DNA from: Paraburkholderia ferrariae NBRC 106233
Lineage (GTDB): Bacteria; Pseudomonadota; Gammaproteobacteria; Burkholderiales; Burkholderiaceae
NCBI RefSeq assembly: GCF_000685035.1
Contig: NZ_BAYB01000008.1
Coordinates: forward strand, 341,255 to 405,254
Reading direction: 5' to 3'
Length of the DNA: 64,000 nt
Positions 44,557-55,100 of the stretch are shown here, in pieces (the stretch's first letter is position 1; each line of letters starts with the position of its first letter). The notes under the pieces are model-generated. The model saw only the letters and a list, made by a program, of their open reading frames with translations. It had not been told where the DNA came from and made no database searches. The translations under genes and the position numbers were made by a program.

Positions 44557-45714
44557 ATGCCCCGACTGTCCTTTTTCGTGCGCTTCATCACCATCGGCGT
44601 GCTGCTGCACGTCTATGTCGGCTTCCGGCTGATCCCCGACCTGCCGGTGCCCGCGGCCGGCAAATGGCTCGCGGCGCTGTGGCTCGTGCTCTCGTGCCTC
44701 GTGATTCCGCCCGGCATGCTCGCGCGCACGATCCGGCGCCAGCCGCTCGCCGACCGCCTCGCCTGGGCCGGCATGCTCGCCATGGGGTTCTTTTCGTCGC
44801 TGCTGATGCTCACGATCCTGCGCGACCTCGTGCTGGCCTCGCTGATGACGGTGGAGGCGATCTGGCCGAGCGCCGTGAATCTCGCGGACTGGCGCACCGT
44901 CAGTGCCGCCGTGGTGATCGGGCTCGCGCTGCTTTCGAGCGCCATCGGCTTCTTCAATGCGCGGCGCCGCGCACCGGTGCGCACGGTGGAGGTGCCGATC
45001 CGCGGCCTGCCCGCCGACCTCGACGGCTTCACGATCGTCCAGTTGAGCGACATCCACGTCGGGCCGACGATCAAGCACGACTATGTCGAGGCAATCGTGC
45101 GGGCCGTGAATCAGCTCGACCCGGATATCGTCGCGATCACGGGCGACGTGGTGGACGGCAGCGTCGCGCAGCTTGCGCGCCACACCGCGCCGCTCGGCAC
45201 GCTGGCTGCGCGCCACGGCGTGTATCTCGTGACCGGCAACCACGAGTACTACTCGGGCGCCGACGCCTGGGTGGCCGAATTCCGCCGCATCGGCCTCACG
45301 GTGCTGATGAACCAGCATGTCGTGATCGAACACCGCGACGCGCGACTCGTGCTGGCCGGCGTCACCGACTACACGGCCGGCCATTTCGACCCCGCGCAGC
45401 GCAGCGACCCGGCGGCGGCGCTCGCCGGCGCGCCCGCGGACGTGGATACGCGCGTGCTGCTCGCGCACCAGCCGCGCACGGCACACGCGGCGGCCGATGC
45501 GGGCTTCACGCTGCAGCTATCCGGCCATACGCACGGCGGCCAGATCTTCCCGTGGAATTTCCTCGTGCGGCTGCAACAGCCGTTCACGGCCGGGCTCGCG
45601 AAGCTCGGCAGCCTGTGGGTCTACACGAGCCGCGGCACGGGCTACTGGGGGCCGCCGAAGCGCCTCGGCGCGCCATCGGAAATCACGCGCGTACGCCTCG
45701 TGGGCACGAACTGA
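44557..45714 (+). CDS. Membrane-anchored metallophosphoesterase (YaeI/YkuE-like)
   Basis: 385 residues. The N-terminal 130 residues hold four hydrophobic segments (MPRLSFFVRFITIGVLLHVY, AALWLVLSCLVIPPG, MLAMGFFSSLLMLTIL, VVIGLALLSSAIGFF). The phosphoesterase domain follows with all metal motifs: LSDIHVGP, TGDVVDG, TGNHEYY, LLAHQP and SGHTHGGQIFP. This is the calcineurin-like family of YkuE/YaeI proteins, some of which act on lipid-linked phosphates; the substrate here is unknown. It is divergent from the diguanylate cyclase with 240 bases between, in which I see no gene. Confidence 0.9.
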   Translation: MPRLSFFVRFITIGVLLHVYVGFRLIPDLPVPAAGKWLAALWLVLSCLVIPPGMLARTIRRQPLADRLAWAGMLAMGFFSSLLMLTILRDLVLASLMTVEAIWPSAVNLADWRTVSAAVVIGLALLSSAIGFFNARRRAPVRTVEVPIRGLPADLDGFTIVQLSDIHVGPTIKHDYVEAIVRAVNQLDPDIVAITGDVVDGSVAQLARHTAPLGTLAARHGVYLVTGNHEYYSGADAWVAEFRRIGLTVLMNQHVVIEHRDARLVLAGVTDYTAGHFDPAQRSDPAAALAGAPADVDTRVLLAHQPRTAHAAADAGFTLQLSGHTHGGQIFPWNFLVRLQQPFTAGLAKLGSLWVYTSRGTGYWGPPKRLGAPSEITRVRLVGTN

Positions 45715-45887
45715 CCCGCGAAAGCGCGCGTCCGCCCGCCTCTCCTTCGTCCTTCGCCGCCGCGCCACGGCCGCTGCCGCCGTGAGTCCGGCTGCGCGCG
45801 CCCGCGCCGCGCCTCGGGGCCGAGCCGGTATCATGAGCCCGGCGCGCCCCCTTTTCCTTCGCCCGCACCCACAGGAAACCCTTGCCC

Positions 45888-46985
45888 ATGGACGGCAACA
45901 AGCATCTTCACCAGACCGCCTTCTACCTGCTGCTGCTCGCAGTTTCCGTCGCGCTGTGCTTCATCCTCGCGCCCTTCTTCAGCACCGTGCTGTGGGGCGC
46001 CATCCTCGCGCTCATCTTCCAGCCCGTGCAGCGCCGGCTCGTCGCGCGCCTCGGCCGCCGGCGCAATCTCGCCGCCTTCATCACGCTCATGCTCTGTCTC
46101 CTGATCGTGATCCTGCCGCTCACGCTCGTGGCCGGCACGCTGGTCCAGCAGGTGGCCTACGCCTATGGCCAGGTCCGCTCGGGCAGCCTCGATGTCGGCG
46201 CGTACTTCAGCCAGATCGTCCACGCGCTGCCGCAGTCGCTCCAGAACCTGCTCGCGCGCTACAACCTGATGGACCTGCCTGGCCTGCAGCAGCGCCTCAC
46301 CGCCGGCGCCGCGCAGATCAGCCAGTTCGTCGCCACGCGCGCGCTGAGCCTCGGCCAGATCACCGTGCAGGTGGCCGTGAGTTTCTGCGTGATGCTCTAT
46401 CTGTTCTATTTTCTCGTGCGCGACGGCCGCGAGATCTCGAAGCTCATCCGCAGCGCCATTCCGCTCGACGAGCAGCACAAGCAACATCTGATCCGCAAGT
46501 TCACGACGGTGATCCGCGCGACGGTCAAAGGCAATCTGGCGGTGGCGTTCGTGCAGGGCGCGCTGGGCGGCATCGCCCTTGCTGTGCTCGGCATTCAGGG
46601 CGCGCTGCTGTGGGGCTTCGTGATGATGCTGCTCTCGCTGCTGCCCGCGGTGGGCGCGGCGCTCGTCTGGGGGCCCGTGGCGATCTACTTCTTCTCGACG
46701 GGCGCCGTGGCCAAGGGGCTTGGCCTCGTGATCTTCGGCTCGCTCGTGATCGGCACCGTCGATAACGTCCTGCGCCCCGTGCTGGTGGGCAAGGACACGC
46801 GCTTGCCCGACTGGGTGGTGCTGATCTCGACGCTCGGCGGCATCTCGCTCATCGGCATCAACGGGTTCGTGATCGGGCCGCTCGTCGCCGCGCTCTTCAT
46901 CAGCTGCTGGGACCTGCTGCGGCGCGACCAGATCAGCCAGGAAGGCGGGGCCAGCGCCCAGGCCGACGACGGCACCGCGGGCTAA
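45888..46985 (+). CDS. AI-2E family transporter (PerM/TqsA-like permease)
   Basis: 365 residues from the ATG at 45888, with AGGAAA 10 bases upstream (a TTG two codons earlier is less likely). About eight membrane segments in the family arrangement: an N-terminal pair, a soluble middle part (residues about 85-150, QSLQNLLARYNLMDLPGLQQRL), and a C-terminal block with GNLAVAFVQGALGGIALAVLGI, LLSLLPAVGAALVW and ISTLGGISLIGINGFVIGPL. Members export quorum-sensing or other small solutes, or act as Na+/H+ exchangers; the role is not fixed. It converges on the histidine kinase with stop codons overlapping. Confidence 0.9.
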   Translation: MDGNKHLHQTAFYLLLLAVSVALCFILAPFFSTVLWGAILALIFQPVQRRLVARLGRRRNLAAFITLMLCLLIVILPLTLVAGTLVQQVAYAYGQVRSGSLDVGAYFSQIVHALPQSLQNLLARYNLMDLPGLQQRLTAGAAQISQFVATRALSLGQITVQVAVSFCVMLYLFYFLVRDGREISKLIRSAIPLDEQHKQHLIRKFTTVIRATVKGNLAVAFVQGALGGIALAVLGIQGALLWGFVMMLLSLLPAVGAALVWGPVAIYFFSTGAVAKGLGLVIFGSLVIGTVDNVLRPVLVGKDTRLPDWVVLISTLGGISLIGINGFVIGPLVAALFISCWDLLRRDQISQEGGASAQADDGTAG

Positions 46986-48421
46986 GGCGAAACGTGCAGC
47001 GGCAGCCCCGCGCGGCCGCGCTGCCCGGTATCGGCCACAACCGGCGCATTCGTCTGCGCGCCGTCCACCGCGACCGAAAAGCCGAACGTATTGACGCCGT
47101 CCGCGCTGCGCACGAACACCGTGCCGCCGTGCATCTCCGCCACCGCCTTGACGATGGAGAGCCCGAGACCGTGATTCTCGTGGCTGTTCGAGCGCGCCTC
47201 CTGAATGCGGTAGAAGCGGTCGAAGATATGCTCGCGCACCACCGGATCGAGCGGCTCGCCCGGATTCGAAACGGCGATCTCCACGTGGCCGTCCTGCGGC
47301 GCGATGGTCGCTTCGAGCGTGGTGCCGGGCTGCGAATGCTGGATCGCGTTGACGAAGAGGTTGCTCACCGCGCGGCCGATCAGCGAGGTGTTCACCCACG
47401 CGCGCGCATCGCCCTGCACCTGCACGCTTAGCTGCGCGTCTTCGAGCGGCATTTCGAGGAACTCCAGCATGCGCTCCAGTTCGGCGCGCAGCGACACTTC
47501 GGTCAGCTCCGTCGCGCGCTCGCCGCGGTCGCTGCGCGAGAGGAACAGCATGTCGTTGACGATCACGCGCAATCGTTCGAACTCCTCCAGATTCGACTGC
47601 AGCGTTTGCCGCAGTTGCAGCACCGAGCGGTCGCGCGTGAGCGCCACCTGGGTCTGGCCGATCAGGATGCTGACCGGCGTGCGCAGTTCGTGCGCGACGT
47701 CGGCGTTGAACGATTCGAGCCGCTCGTAGGCCTTGTCGAGCCGCTCCAGCGCGCCGTTGAACGAGGTCGCCAGTTCGTGCAGTTCTTCGGGCAGCGCGTC
47801 GTCGTGCAGGCGCTGCCGCCGGTTCGAAGGGCTCAGTTGCGCGGCTTCGCGCGAGAGCCGCGTGAGCGGCGCGAGGCCGAAGCGCGTCACGGCCCGGCTC
47901 AGCAGCGCCACCGCAATGGTCGAGGCCGCGATCAGCATGCCGAGCACGAGGCCGAAGCGCTGCAGCATCCGCTCGGTGCGTTCGCAGTCGCTCCCGACGA
48001 CGAGCCTCACGGCCGGCCGGTCGCCGCTCGCGGGCACCATGTAGCGGGTCACCACGATGTCGTAGTCGGCGCCAGGCGGGCGGATCAGTTGATGCTTCGG
48101 CCCGAGCGTGTCGGTCACCACGCCGGCGATGGGCGTGCCGAAACGAAAGCGCGGGTCGGGGCCTTCCACGTAGTAGTGCATGCGGCTGTCGGCCGGCGAG
48201 AGGTCGCGCAGCTTCTCCTGCACGAAGGCCCACTTCTGCACGTCGGGTGCGTGCGCAACGATCAGGCTCGCAATGCGCGCCCGCGTGTCGAGCGTCTCGC
48301 GCAGCTCGTCCATGAGCTGGTTCCTCATCAGCAGGAAGAGCCCCGTGCCGGTCAGCGTGAACACGACGAGCGACACCGCCGCGAACATGGCCGAGAGCCG
48401 CAGCGAGATCGAGTGTTTCAT
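46982..48421 (-). CDS. Sensor histidine kinase, heavy-metal-sensor (CusS/IrlS) type
   Basis: 479 residues. Two membrane segments (about 11-33 and 157-176) flank a periplasmic domain of about 120 residues. Then come HAMP, an H-box FNADVAHELRTPVSIL with phosphoacceptor H244, an N-box (NLFVNAIQHSQPG) and a G-box (ENHGLGLSIVKAVAEMHGG). The start overlaps the stop of the response regulator (ATGA). The family senses metals or periplasmic stress. As the fifth gene of an RND pump operon it most likely controls that pump. The extra C-terminal tail (about 25 residues after FGFSVAVDG) has no known function. Confidence 0.92.
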   Translation of the reverse strand: MKHSISLRLSAMFAAVSLVVFTLTGTGLFLLMRNQLMDELRETLDTRARIASLIVAHAPDVQKWAFVQEKLRDLSPADSRMHYYVEGPDPRFRFGTPIAGVVTDTLGPKHQLIRPPGADYDIVVTRYMVPASGDRPAVRLVVGSDCERTERMLQRFGLVLGMLIAASTIAVALLSRAVTRFGLAPLTRLSREAAQLSPSNRRQRLHDDALPEELHELATSFNGALERLDKAYERLESFNADVAHELRTPVSILIGQTQVALTRDRSVLQLRQTLQSNLEEFERLRVIVNDMLFLSRSDRGERATELTEVSLRAELERMLEFLEMPLEDAQLSVQVQGDARAWVNTSLIGRAVSNLFVNAIQHSQPGTTLEATIAPQDGHVEIAVSNPGEPLDPVVREHIFDRFYRIQEARSNSHENHGLGLSIVKAVAEMHGGTVFVRSADGVNTFGFSVAVDGAQTNAPVVADTGQRGRAGLPLHVSP

Positions 48422-49107
48422 GACGGCTGGCCTCCCTCCTCGCGCACTTCCAGCACATAGCCCATGCCGCGGATGGTGTGCAGGAGCTTGGCCGCATGCG
48501 GGCCGTCCAGCTTCGCACGCAGACGCTTGATCGCCGTTTCGACCACGTTGGCATTGCTCTCGAAGTTCACGTCCCAGACGAGTTCGGTGATGAGCGTCTT
48601 CGAGAGAATTTCGCCGCGCCGCCGCGCGAGCACCGATAGTAGCTGGAACTCCTTCGCGGTGAGATCGAGCCGCACGCCGTCACGCGTTGCGCGGCGGCTG
48701 ATGAGGTCCACCTGAAGATCGCCCACCGAGATCAGCGTGGACTCCTGCGAACGCGCGCGGCGCGTGAGCGCGCGCAGCCGTTCGACCAGTTCGAGGAACG
48801 AGAAAGGCTTCGTCATGTAGTCGTCGGCGCCGTCGCGCAGGCCGTGCACACGGTCGTCCACGCGGTCGCGCGCGGTCAGCATGATGACGGGCGTGTCCTT
48901 CTTCGTGCGCAGCGCGCGCAGCACGCCGAAGCCGTCGAGCTTCGGCAGCATCACGTCGAGCACGATCACGTCGAAGTCGTACTCCGTGGCCATCCACGCG
49001 CCTTCCTCGCCGTCCATCGCCACGTCGACGATCCAGCCCTGCTCGGTCAGCCCGCTGCGCAGGTAATCCACCACCTTGCGCTCGTCTTCGATTACCAATA
49101 CCTTCAT
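48418..49107 (-). CDS. OmpR-family response regulator (heavy-metal type)
   Basis: 229 residues from the ATG at 49107 with GGGAGAAA upstream. Receiver: MKVLVIEDERKVVDYL, phosphorylation site D51 in VIVLDVMLPKLDGFG, the conserved Lys in YMTKPFSF. DNA-binding winged helix: RLDLTAKEFQLLSVLARRRGEILSKTLITELVWD then IKRLRAKLDGPHAAKLLHTIRGMGYVL. It partners the kinase that follows and probably activates the RND operon upstream, 101 bases after the outer-membrane gene. Confidence 0.94.
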   Translation of the reverse strand: MKVLVIEDERKVVDYLRSGLTEQGWIVDVAMDGEEGAWMATEYDFDVIVLDVMLPKLDGFGVLRALRTKKDTPVIMLTARDRVDDRVHGLRDGADDYMTKPFSFLELVERLRALTRRARSQESTLISVGDLQVDLISRRATRDGVRLDLTAKEFQLLSVLARRRGEILSKTLITELVWDVNFESNANVVETAIKRLRAKLDGPHAAKLLHTIRGMGYVLEVREEGGQPS

Positions 49108-49208
49108 GCCCGTTTCTCCCTCTTCGTGCGGTGCTGTGCGGTGCCGTGCAACTCCGTGCCGCTGGCCGTCCGCTGCCTTCGCCGCGCCGGACGAGACGCT
49201 ACGCGAGG

Positions 49209-50840
49209 TCAGCTTTTTCCGCCCACAGCCGCGAGCGCGGCTGCGTTCCCCGTTGCAGGCACGGCGCTCGCGCCTTGCATGCCCTGTGTTTGCAGGCCCG
49301 GGGTGGTTCCCGTGCTCCCCGCGCCCTGTGCGGCCGCCGGCACGGCGCGGCACGTGCCCGCGCTGCATGCCAGTTCGCGCTCGTCGGCGCTCCAGCCGCC
49401 ACCCAGCGCCTTCGCGAGATACACCACCATCGCAACCTGCTGACCGTGAATCTGCACCTCCGTGCGCTCGCTGGCAAGTAGTTGCTGCTCGGCGGTCAGC
49501 ACGTCGAGGAAGGCCACGAGGCCGCCCTGGTAGCGGTCGTTCGCGAGATCGTAGGACTGGCGTGCGTCGTCCACGGCCGCCTGGCCTTCGGTCGAGGCGC
49601 GCTCCAGCACGGACAGACCCGTTACCGCATTTTGCACCTCCTCGAACGCGGTGAGCACGGTTTGCCGGTAACTGGCTTCGGCCGAAACGTAGCCCGCCTG
49701 GGCGTAATCCACGCCCGCCGCGCGCTTGCCGCCGTCGAACAGCACCTCGCCGGCGCTCGCGCCGAGCGACCACATGAGGCTCGGCACCGAGAAGAGCGTG
49801 CCGAAGCGGGTGGACTCCCAGCCGAGGCTGGGCGAAAGCGTGATGTCCGGATAGTAGGCCGAGCGGGCCACGCCGATCTGCGCGTTAGCCGCGGCCATGG
49901 CGCGTTCGGCCGAGGCGACGTCGGGGCGGCGCTGCATCAGTTCGCTCGGCAGGCCCGCGGGCAACGCGGGCACCGGCAGCGGCGTGACTTTCGGCGCGAT
50001 CGAGAACTCGGGCGCGGGCTTGCCGATCAGCACCGCAATGGCATGTTCGTCCTGCTGGCGCGTGTTCGCGAGCAGCTCGGCCTGGGTCTTCGTGGCGTCG
50101 AGCTGGGCCTTTTGCTGCAACAGGTTGAGACCCGAAACGGCTCCCAGGTCGTGCTGCGCGGTGACGAAATCGAGCGCCTTTTGTTGCAGCGTCACCGACT
50201 GGTTCACGACGTCGATCTCGTCGTCGAGCTCGCGCAGCGCGTAGTAGTCGGTTGCGAGTTCGGCGGTGAGCACGAGGCGCGCGTTTGCGAGGTCGTCTCC
50301 GGCTTGCTGCGTGGAAGCCTGCGCCGACTCCACCATGCGGCGGATGCGGCCGAACAGGTCCAGCTCGTAGCTGATCGTGGGGCCCACGGTAATGTCGTTC
50401 TGGACCGTGGACATGTTCGGCGTGGCGTAGGTCAACTGCGGCCGGTTCGCCGAGACGCGCGCACGCGCGAGGCTGCCGTCGAGCGTGACCTGCGGTGCCT
50501 GTTGCGAGGACACCGAAGCAAGCGTCGCGCGCGCCTGATCGTAGTGCGCGACGGCCACACGCAGCGTCTGGTTCTCCGCCAGCGCCTGGGTTTCGAGATC
50601 GTTCAGCTCGGCGTTGTCGAACGCCTTCCACCACTGCGGATCGAGCGGCGCATGCGAGGGCTGCGCCGCGTGCCAGTACGAATCGGCGGGATCGACGCGC
50701 CAGCCGGCCGGGCTGGCCGTTTGCGGCGCGTGATAATCCGGTCCCACCGTGCAGGCAGCGAGGGACGTTGCAGCGAGCGCCGCCAGTCCCGCGCGGGCAC
50801 GCGCGCCGAGCCGGGGCTTTGCGTGACGCTTCATGCTCAC
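49209..50840 (-). CDS. Outer-membrane efflux lipoprotein (NodT/OprM family)
   Basis: 543 residues. GTG start overlapping the adaptor stop (GTGA), with GGAG 6 bases upstream; an ATG two codons later is possible. The signal peptide ends in lipobox SLAAC, followed by TVGPDYHAP, typical of NodT-family channel lipoproteins. Two repeats of the TolC-type helical barrel are visible (LNDLETQALAENQTLRVAVAHYDQARATL and RRPDVASAERAMAAANAQIGVARSAYYPDITL). The C-terminus is an Ala/Gly-rich extension (about 60 residues) beyond the usual end, with two cysteines. It completes the tripartite pump with the two upstream genes. Confidence 0.93.
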   Translation of the reverse strand: MSMKRHAKPRLGARARAGLAALAATSLAACTVGPDYHAPQTASPAGWRVDPADSYWHAAQPSHAPLDPQWWKAFDNAELNDLETQALAENQTLRVAVAHYDQARATLASVSSQQAPQVTLDGSLARARVSANRPQLTYATPNMSTVQNDITVGPTISYELDLFGRIRRMVESAQASTQQAGDDLANARLVLTAELATDYYALRELDDEIDVVNQSVTLQQKALDFVTAQHDLGAVSGLNLLQQKAQLDATKTQAELLANTRQQDEHAIAVLIGKPAPEFSIAPKVTPLPVPALPAGLPSELMQRRPDVASAERAMAAANAQIGVARSAYYPDITLSPSLGWESTRFGTLFSVPSLMWSLGASAGEVLFDGGKRAAGVDYAQAGYVSAEASYRQTVLTAFEEVQNAVTGLSVLERASTEGQAAVDDARQSYDLANDRYQGGLVAFLDVLTAEQQLLASERTEVQIHGQQVAMVVYLAKALGGGWSADERELACSAGTCRAVPAAAQGAGSTGTTPGLQTQGMQGASAVPATGNAAALAAVGGKS

Positions 50841-52117
50841 GTCGTGCTCCGCTTCGCCGTGGCGCTGGCTTCAGCGGCACCGCTTGTGCCACCGCTGGCG
50901 CCTCCATTCGCGCGCGGCGCCACGACCGTCACAGTGTCGCCATCGGCAATCGAATCGCTCGGGTTCAGCACCACGTGGTCGGCCGGGTCGAGCCCGTGGG
51001 CGATCACGAGCGTCTGGCCCAGGTCCTGCGCGATCTCGACCGGCTTGAGCCTGATCGTGTTGTCGGCGTCCACCACGGCCACGCGCGGCCCCTCCGCGCG
51101 GAACAGCAGCGTATTGCCGGGAACCGTAAGGAGTCCGGCAGAATCGGTCTTGATCGAGGCCTGCACATAGGCGCCGGGCAGCAGCTTGCCGTCGTGGTTG
51201 GGCAGCGTGATTTCCACCTGCAGCGTGCGCGTGGCCGTATTGATCGCATCCGAGGTGCGCGTCACCTTGCCCTCGAACGTCACGCCCGGCATTTCCTGCT
51301 GCGTCACGCTCACCGGCTGGCCCACGGCCACTTGCTGCGCATAGGTCTGCGGCACGTCGATATAGAGGCGCAGCGGATCCGCCTGCGCAATCGTGAAGAG
51401 CGCGTGGCCCGCGCCGCCGTTGCCCGCATTCACGAGGTCGCCGATATCGACGTTGCGCTGCGTGATGATGCCGGTGATGGGCGCGACCACGCGCTGGAAG
51501 CCCTTCGTTTCCGTGAGCCGCCGCACGTTGGCGTCGGCCGCCGAGAGGTTGGCCACGTCCTGGTTGTACGCGCCCTGGCGGTCGTCCAGTTCCTGCTGCG
51601 AAACCGCATCGCGCGTGCGCAACTGCTGCGCGCGGTCGAGCGAAGTCTTGGCAAGCGCGAGCGTGGAAGCCGCCTGTTCGCGCTGCGCCTGCGCCTGGGC
51701 AAGCTCCTGGTCGATCTCGGGCGTGTCGATATCGGCCAGCACCTGGCCTTGCTGCACGTGCGCGCCGATATCGGCATACCAGTGCAGCACGTAGCCGTTC
51801 GCACGCGAATAGATCGGCGCCTCGACATAGCCGCGCAGCGTGCCCGGCAGCACGATGCTGGCGTTCGCGCCCGCCGCCACGGGCTGCACCACGCTCACGA
51901 ACTGTTTCGCGTTCTGCTTCGTGACGTCCGCGAGGCGGTGCGAGTTCTCCAGGTTCGAGACGATCGTGCGCGCGGCGCCGGCCGCCAGCAGCAGCGCGAC
52001 GACGATCGCGGCTACGCGCGCGCGCTTGCCCGCCTGATGGCGCGCCGGCAGATCCATGCCTTGCTGGGTGCCGCCGACGGCGATATCGAGAGAGGAGTGA
52101 TGATGGGGTTCGTTCAT
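50837..52117 (-). CDS. RND periplasmic adaptor (membrane fusion protein, HlyD/MexA family)
   Basis: 426 residues. A short cytoplasmic start is followed by a membrane anchor (VAAIVVALLLAAGAARTIV). The barrel-sandwich halves frame a helical hairpin: YADIGAHVQQGQVLADIDTPEIDQELAQAQAQREQAASTLALAKTSLDRAQ and GFQRVVAPITGIITQRNVDIGDLV. The C-terminal membrane-proximal domain includes LPNHDGKLLPGAYVQASIK. The protein bridges pump and outer-membrane channel. It follows the pump gene by 57 bases. A Ser/Gly/Ala-rich tail ends the protein. Confidence 0.93.
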   Translation of the reverse strand: MNEPHHHSSLDIAVGGTQQGMDLPARHQAGKRARVAAIVVALLLAAGAARTIVSNLENSHRLADVTKQNAKQFVSVVQPVAAGANASIVLPGTLRGYVEAPIYSRANGYVLHWYADIGAHVQQGQVLADIDTPEIDQELAQAQAQREQAASTLALAKTSLDRAQQLRTRDAVSQQELDDRQGAYNQDVANLSAADANVRRLTETKGFQRVVAPITGIITQRNVDIGDLVNAGNGGAGHALFTIAQADPLRLYIDVPQTYAQQVAVGQPVSVTQQEMPGVTFEGKVTRTSDAINTATRTLQVEITLPNHDGKLLPGAYVQASIKTDSAGLLTVPGNTLLFRAEGPRVAVVDADNTIRLKPVEIAQDLGQTLVIAHGLDPADHVVLNPSDSIADGDTVTVVAPRANGGASGGTSGAAEASATAKRSTT

Positions 52118-52174
52118 GTCATCAACCAGATAAGACGTAACCGAGGACGTAGCCGGATAACGTGCCGCCGCCAG

Positions 52175-55100
52175 TCAGCGCAGCCCGTGCCGCGCTTCGC
52201 GTTCGCGCTTTCGTTCGGCGCGCCGCGCAAGCCGGCCGTGCACCGTCGCGAACATCAGCGGCACGAACAGCAATGTAGAAACCGTAGCAAAGAGCAGGCC
52301 GCCTATCACGGCACGGCCCAGCGGTGCGTTCTGCTCGGCCCCTTCGCCGAGGCCCAGCGCCATCGGCACCATGCCGATCATCATGGCGAAGGCCGTCATG
52401 AGCACGGGGCGGATACGCGTCGCGCCGGCTTCGAGCGCGGCCGCAAGCGGTGTCGAGCCCGCGGCGAGCCGCTGGCGCGCGAACGCCACGACAAGAATGC
52501 TGTTGGCCGTCGCCACGCCCACGGTCATGATGGCCCCGGTGAGCGCGGGCACGCTCAGGTGCGTACCGGTGATGAAGAGCATCCACGCGATGCCGGCGAG
52601 CGCCGCGGGCAGCGCGCTGACGATGATGAGCGGGTCGGCCCACGACTGGAAATTCACGACGATGAGCAGATAGACCAGCACCACGGCCATCGCAATCCCC
52701 ACGCCCAGGCCGATGAACGACGAACGCATCGTCCCGATCTGGCCGCGCATGGTGATGGTCGTGCCGCGCGGCGCCTGCGCCTGCGCGTTTTTGATGAGAT
52801 CGTCGATGCGCGAGCCCACGCTGCCGAGATCGCTGCCCTCCACGCTCACGAGCAGGTCGATCACGGGGCGGATGTTGTAGTGGGTGACGATGGCGGGCCC
52901 CACGTGCGGGCGCAACTGCGCCAGATTGCTCACGAGCTGGATGGGCGCATTCGGGCCCGACATCACCGGCGTGCCCATCACCTCGTTGATCGACGTCTCG
53001 CGGTACTGCGGCGTCTGCACGGCCAGCGGATACTCCACGCCGTTCTGCGGGCTCACCCAGAAAGCAGGCGCCGTCTGCGTGCTGCCCGAGAGCGCGATCA
53101 GCACGTCCTGCGCGACGTTCTGCGGGCTCAGGTTCACCTGCTGCATGCGCGTGCGGTCCATGGCCAGCGTGAGCTCGGGCTCGTCGTTGCGCTGTTCGAT
53201 GTGCGCATCGACGGCACCGGGCATCTGGCGCACCTCCTTGAGCAACTGCCCCGCGAGCGCCATGTTCTGGCCCAGGTTCGCGCCCATCACCTGCACGTCG
53301 ATCGCGGCAGGCTGGCCGAAGTCGAGGATCTGCGTGATGATGTCCGCGGGCTGGAAGAAGAACTCCACGCCCGGGAAACGTTGCGGCAGCAACTGTCGCA
53401 GCTTGTCGATATAGACGTGCGAAGGGTCGTGATCGGGCTTGAGCGCAATCTGGATCTCGCCGTCGAGCGTGCCGATGGTGCCCGCGTTGCTGTACGAGAG
53501 GTTGATGCCGCTGTACGGCAGGCCGAGGTTATCGACGATCGTTTCGAGCTGGTCCGGCGGCACCACCTGGCGGATGGTCCGCTCCACCTCGTCGGCAAGA
53601 CGCGCCGTTTCCTCGATGCGGTAGCCCGTGGGCGCGCGCATGTGCAGGCGGATGTTGCCCGAATCCACGCTGGGGAAAAAATCGCGGCCAAGGAAGAACA
53701 CCAGGCCGAGCGAGAGCAGGCAGAACGCGAGGAAGCTGGTGCCGAACACGCGGCGGCGCGCGAGCAGCAGGCTCAGCAGTGCGATGTAATTGGCGCGCAC
53801 GCGCTCGAAGCCGTGATTGAAGCGCTCGTGCATGCGTGCGAACACCGAGCGCGAAGCACCCGCATGCGCGTGGCCCGCATCAGGGGCGCCGTGCGTGAAG
53901 AGCAGCATCGCGAGCGTCGGCACCAGCGTGCGCGAAAGGATATACGACGCAATCATGGCGAACACCACCGCCTCGGCGAGCGGCACGAACAGGAAGCGCG
54001 CGACGCCGGTGAGGAAGAACATCGGCACGAACACGATGCAGATACACATCGTCGAAACGAGGGCCGGCACCGCGATTTCGCCCGCGCCTTCCAGAATGCC
54101 GTCGTGAAGGTTCGCGCCGAGATGCAGATGGCGTTCGATATTCTCGATCGTCACGGTCGCGTCGTCCACCAAGATCCCGACAGCGAGCGCCAGGCCGCCG
54201 AGCGTCATGATATTGATGGTTTCGCCGAGCGCGAAGAGCGCGAGAATCGAAGCGAGAATCGACAGCGGAATCGAAACGGCGATGATGAGCGTGCTGCGCC
54301 AGTTGCCGAGAAAGACCAGAATCATCAGCGCCGTGAGCGCCGCGGCGATCAGCGCCTCGCGCACCACCCCCGCCACCGCCGCCGAAACGAAGATCGACTG
54401 GTCGAAGAGCGGCTTCACGACGAGGTCGGCGGGCAGCGTGTCGCGCACCTTCGGCAGCAGGCCCTTGAGGTCGCTCACGACCTGCAGCGTGGAAGCATCG
54501 CCGTTCTTGAGCACCGAGATCAGCACGCCGCGCACGCCGTCCTGGCGCACGACGTTGGTCTGCGGCGAGTAGCCGTCGCGCACGTGCGCCACGTCGCCGA
54601 GGTAAGTCGTCGCGCCGTTAATCGTCTGCACGGGAATGCGGTTCAGGCCCGCGAGCGTGTCCGGCGAGGCGTTGGTATCGACGCGGTACTCGGTCTGCCC
54701 CATCTTCGCGGTGCCGGTGGGCAGGATCAGGTTCTGTGCGTTGACCGCGCTGACGATGTCGGCAGGCGTGAGGCCCTTCGCAATGATCGCGCGCGTGTCG
54801 ATGTCCACCGAGATCACGCGCGTCTTGCCGCCGTACGGATACGGCACCTGCGCGCCGGGAATCGTGATGAGCTGCGGGCGCAGGAAGTTCATCGCGAGGT
54901 CGGCAATCGCCTGCTCGCTCATCGTGCGGCTGGACAGGCCGAGCTGGATCACTGGGATGCTCGAGGCCGAATAGCTGATGACGAGCGGCGGCGTGGCGCC
55001 GGGCGGCATCTGCCTGAGCGTGGCCTGCTCGAAGGCCACGGCCTGGGCAATCGCGGTCTGCACGCTCGCACCGGGCTGCAGGAACAGTTTGATGACGGCG

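Noticed and set aside
45831..48554. 907-codon frame on the minus strand across the AI-2E gene and the kinase
   Set aside because: Its content is the out-of-frame shadow of the histidine kinase and the antisense of the transporter; the real kinase frame is clear.
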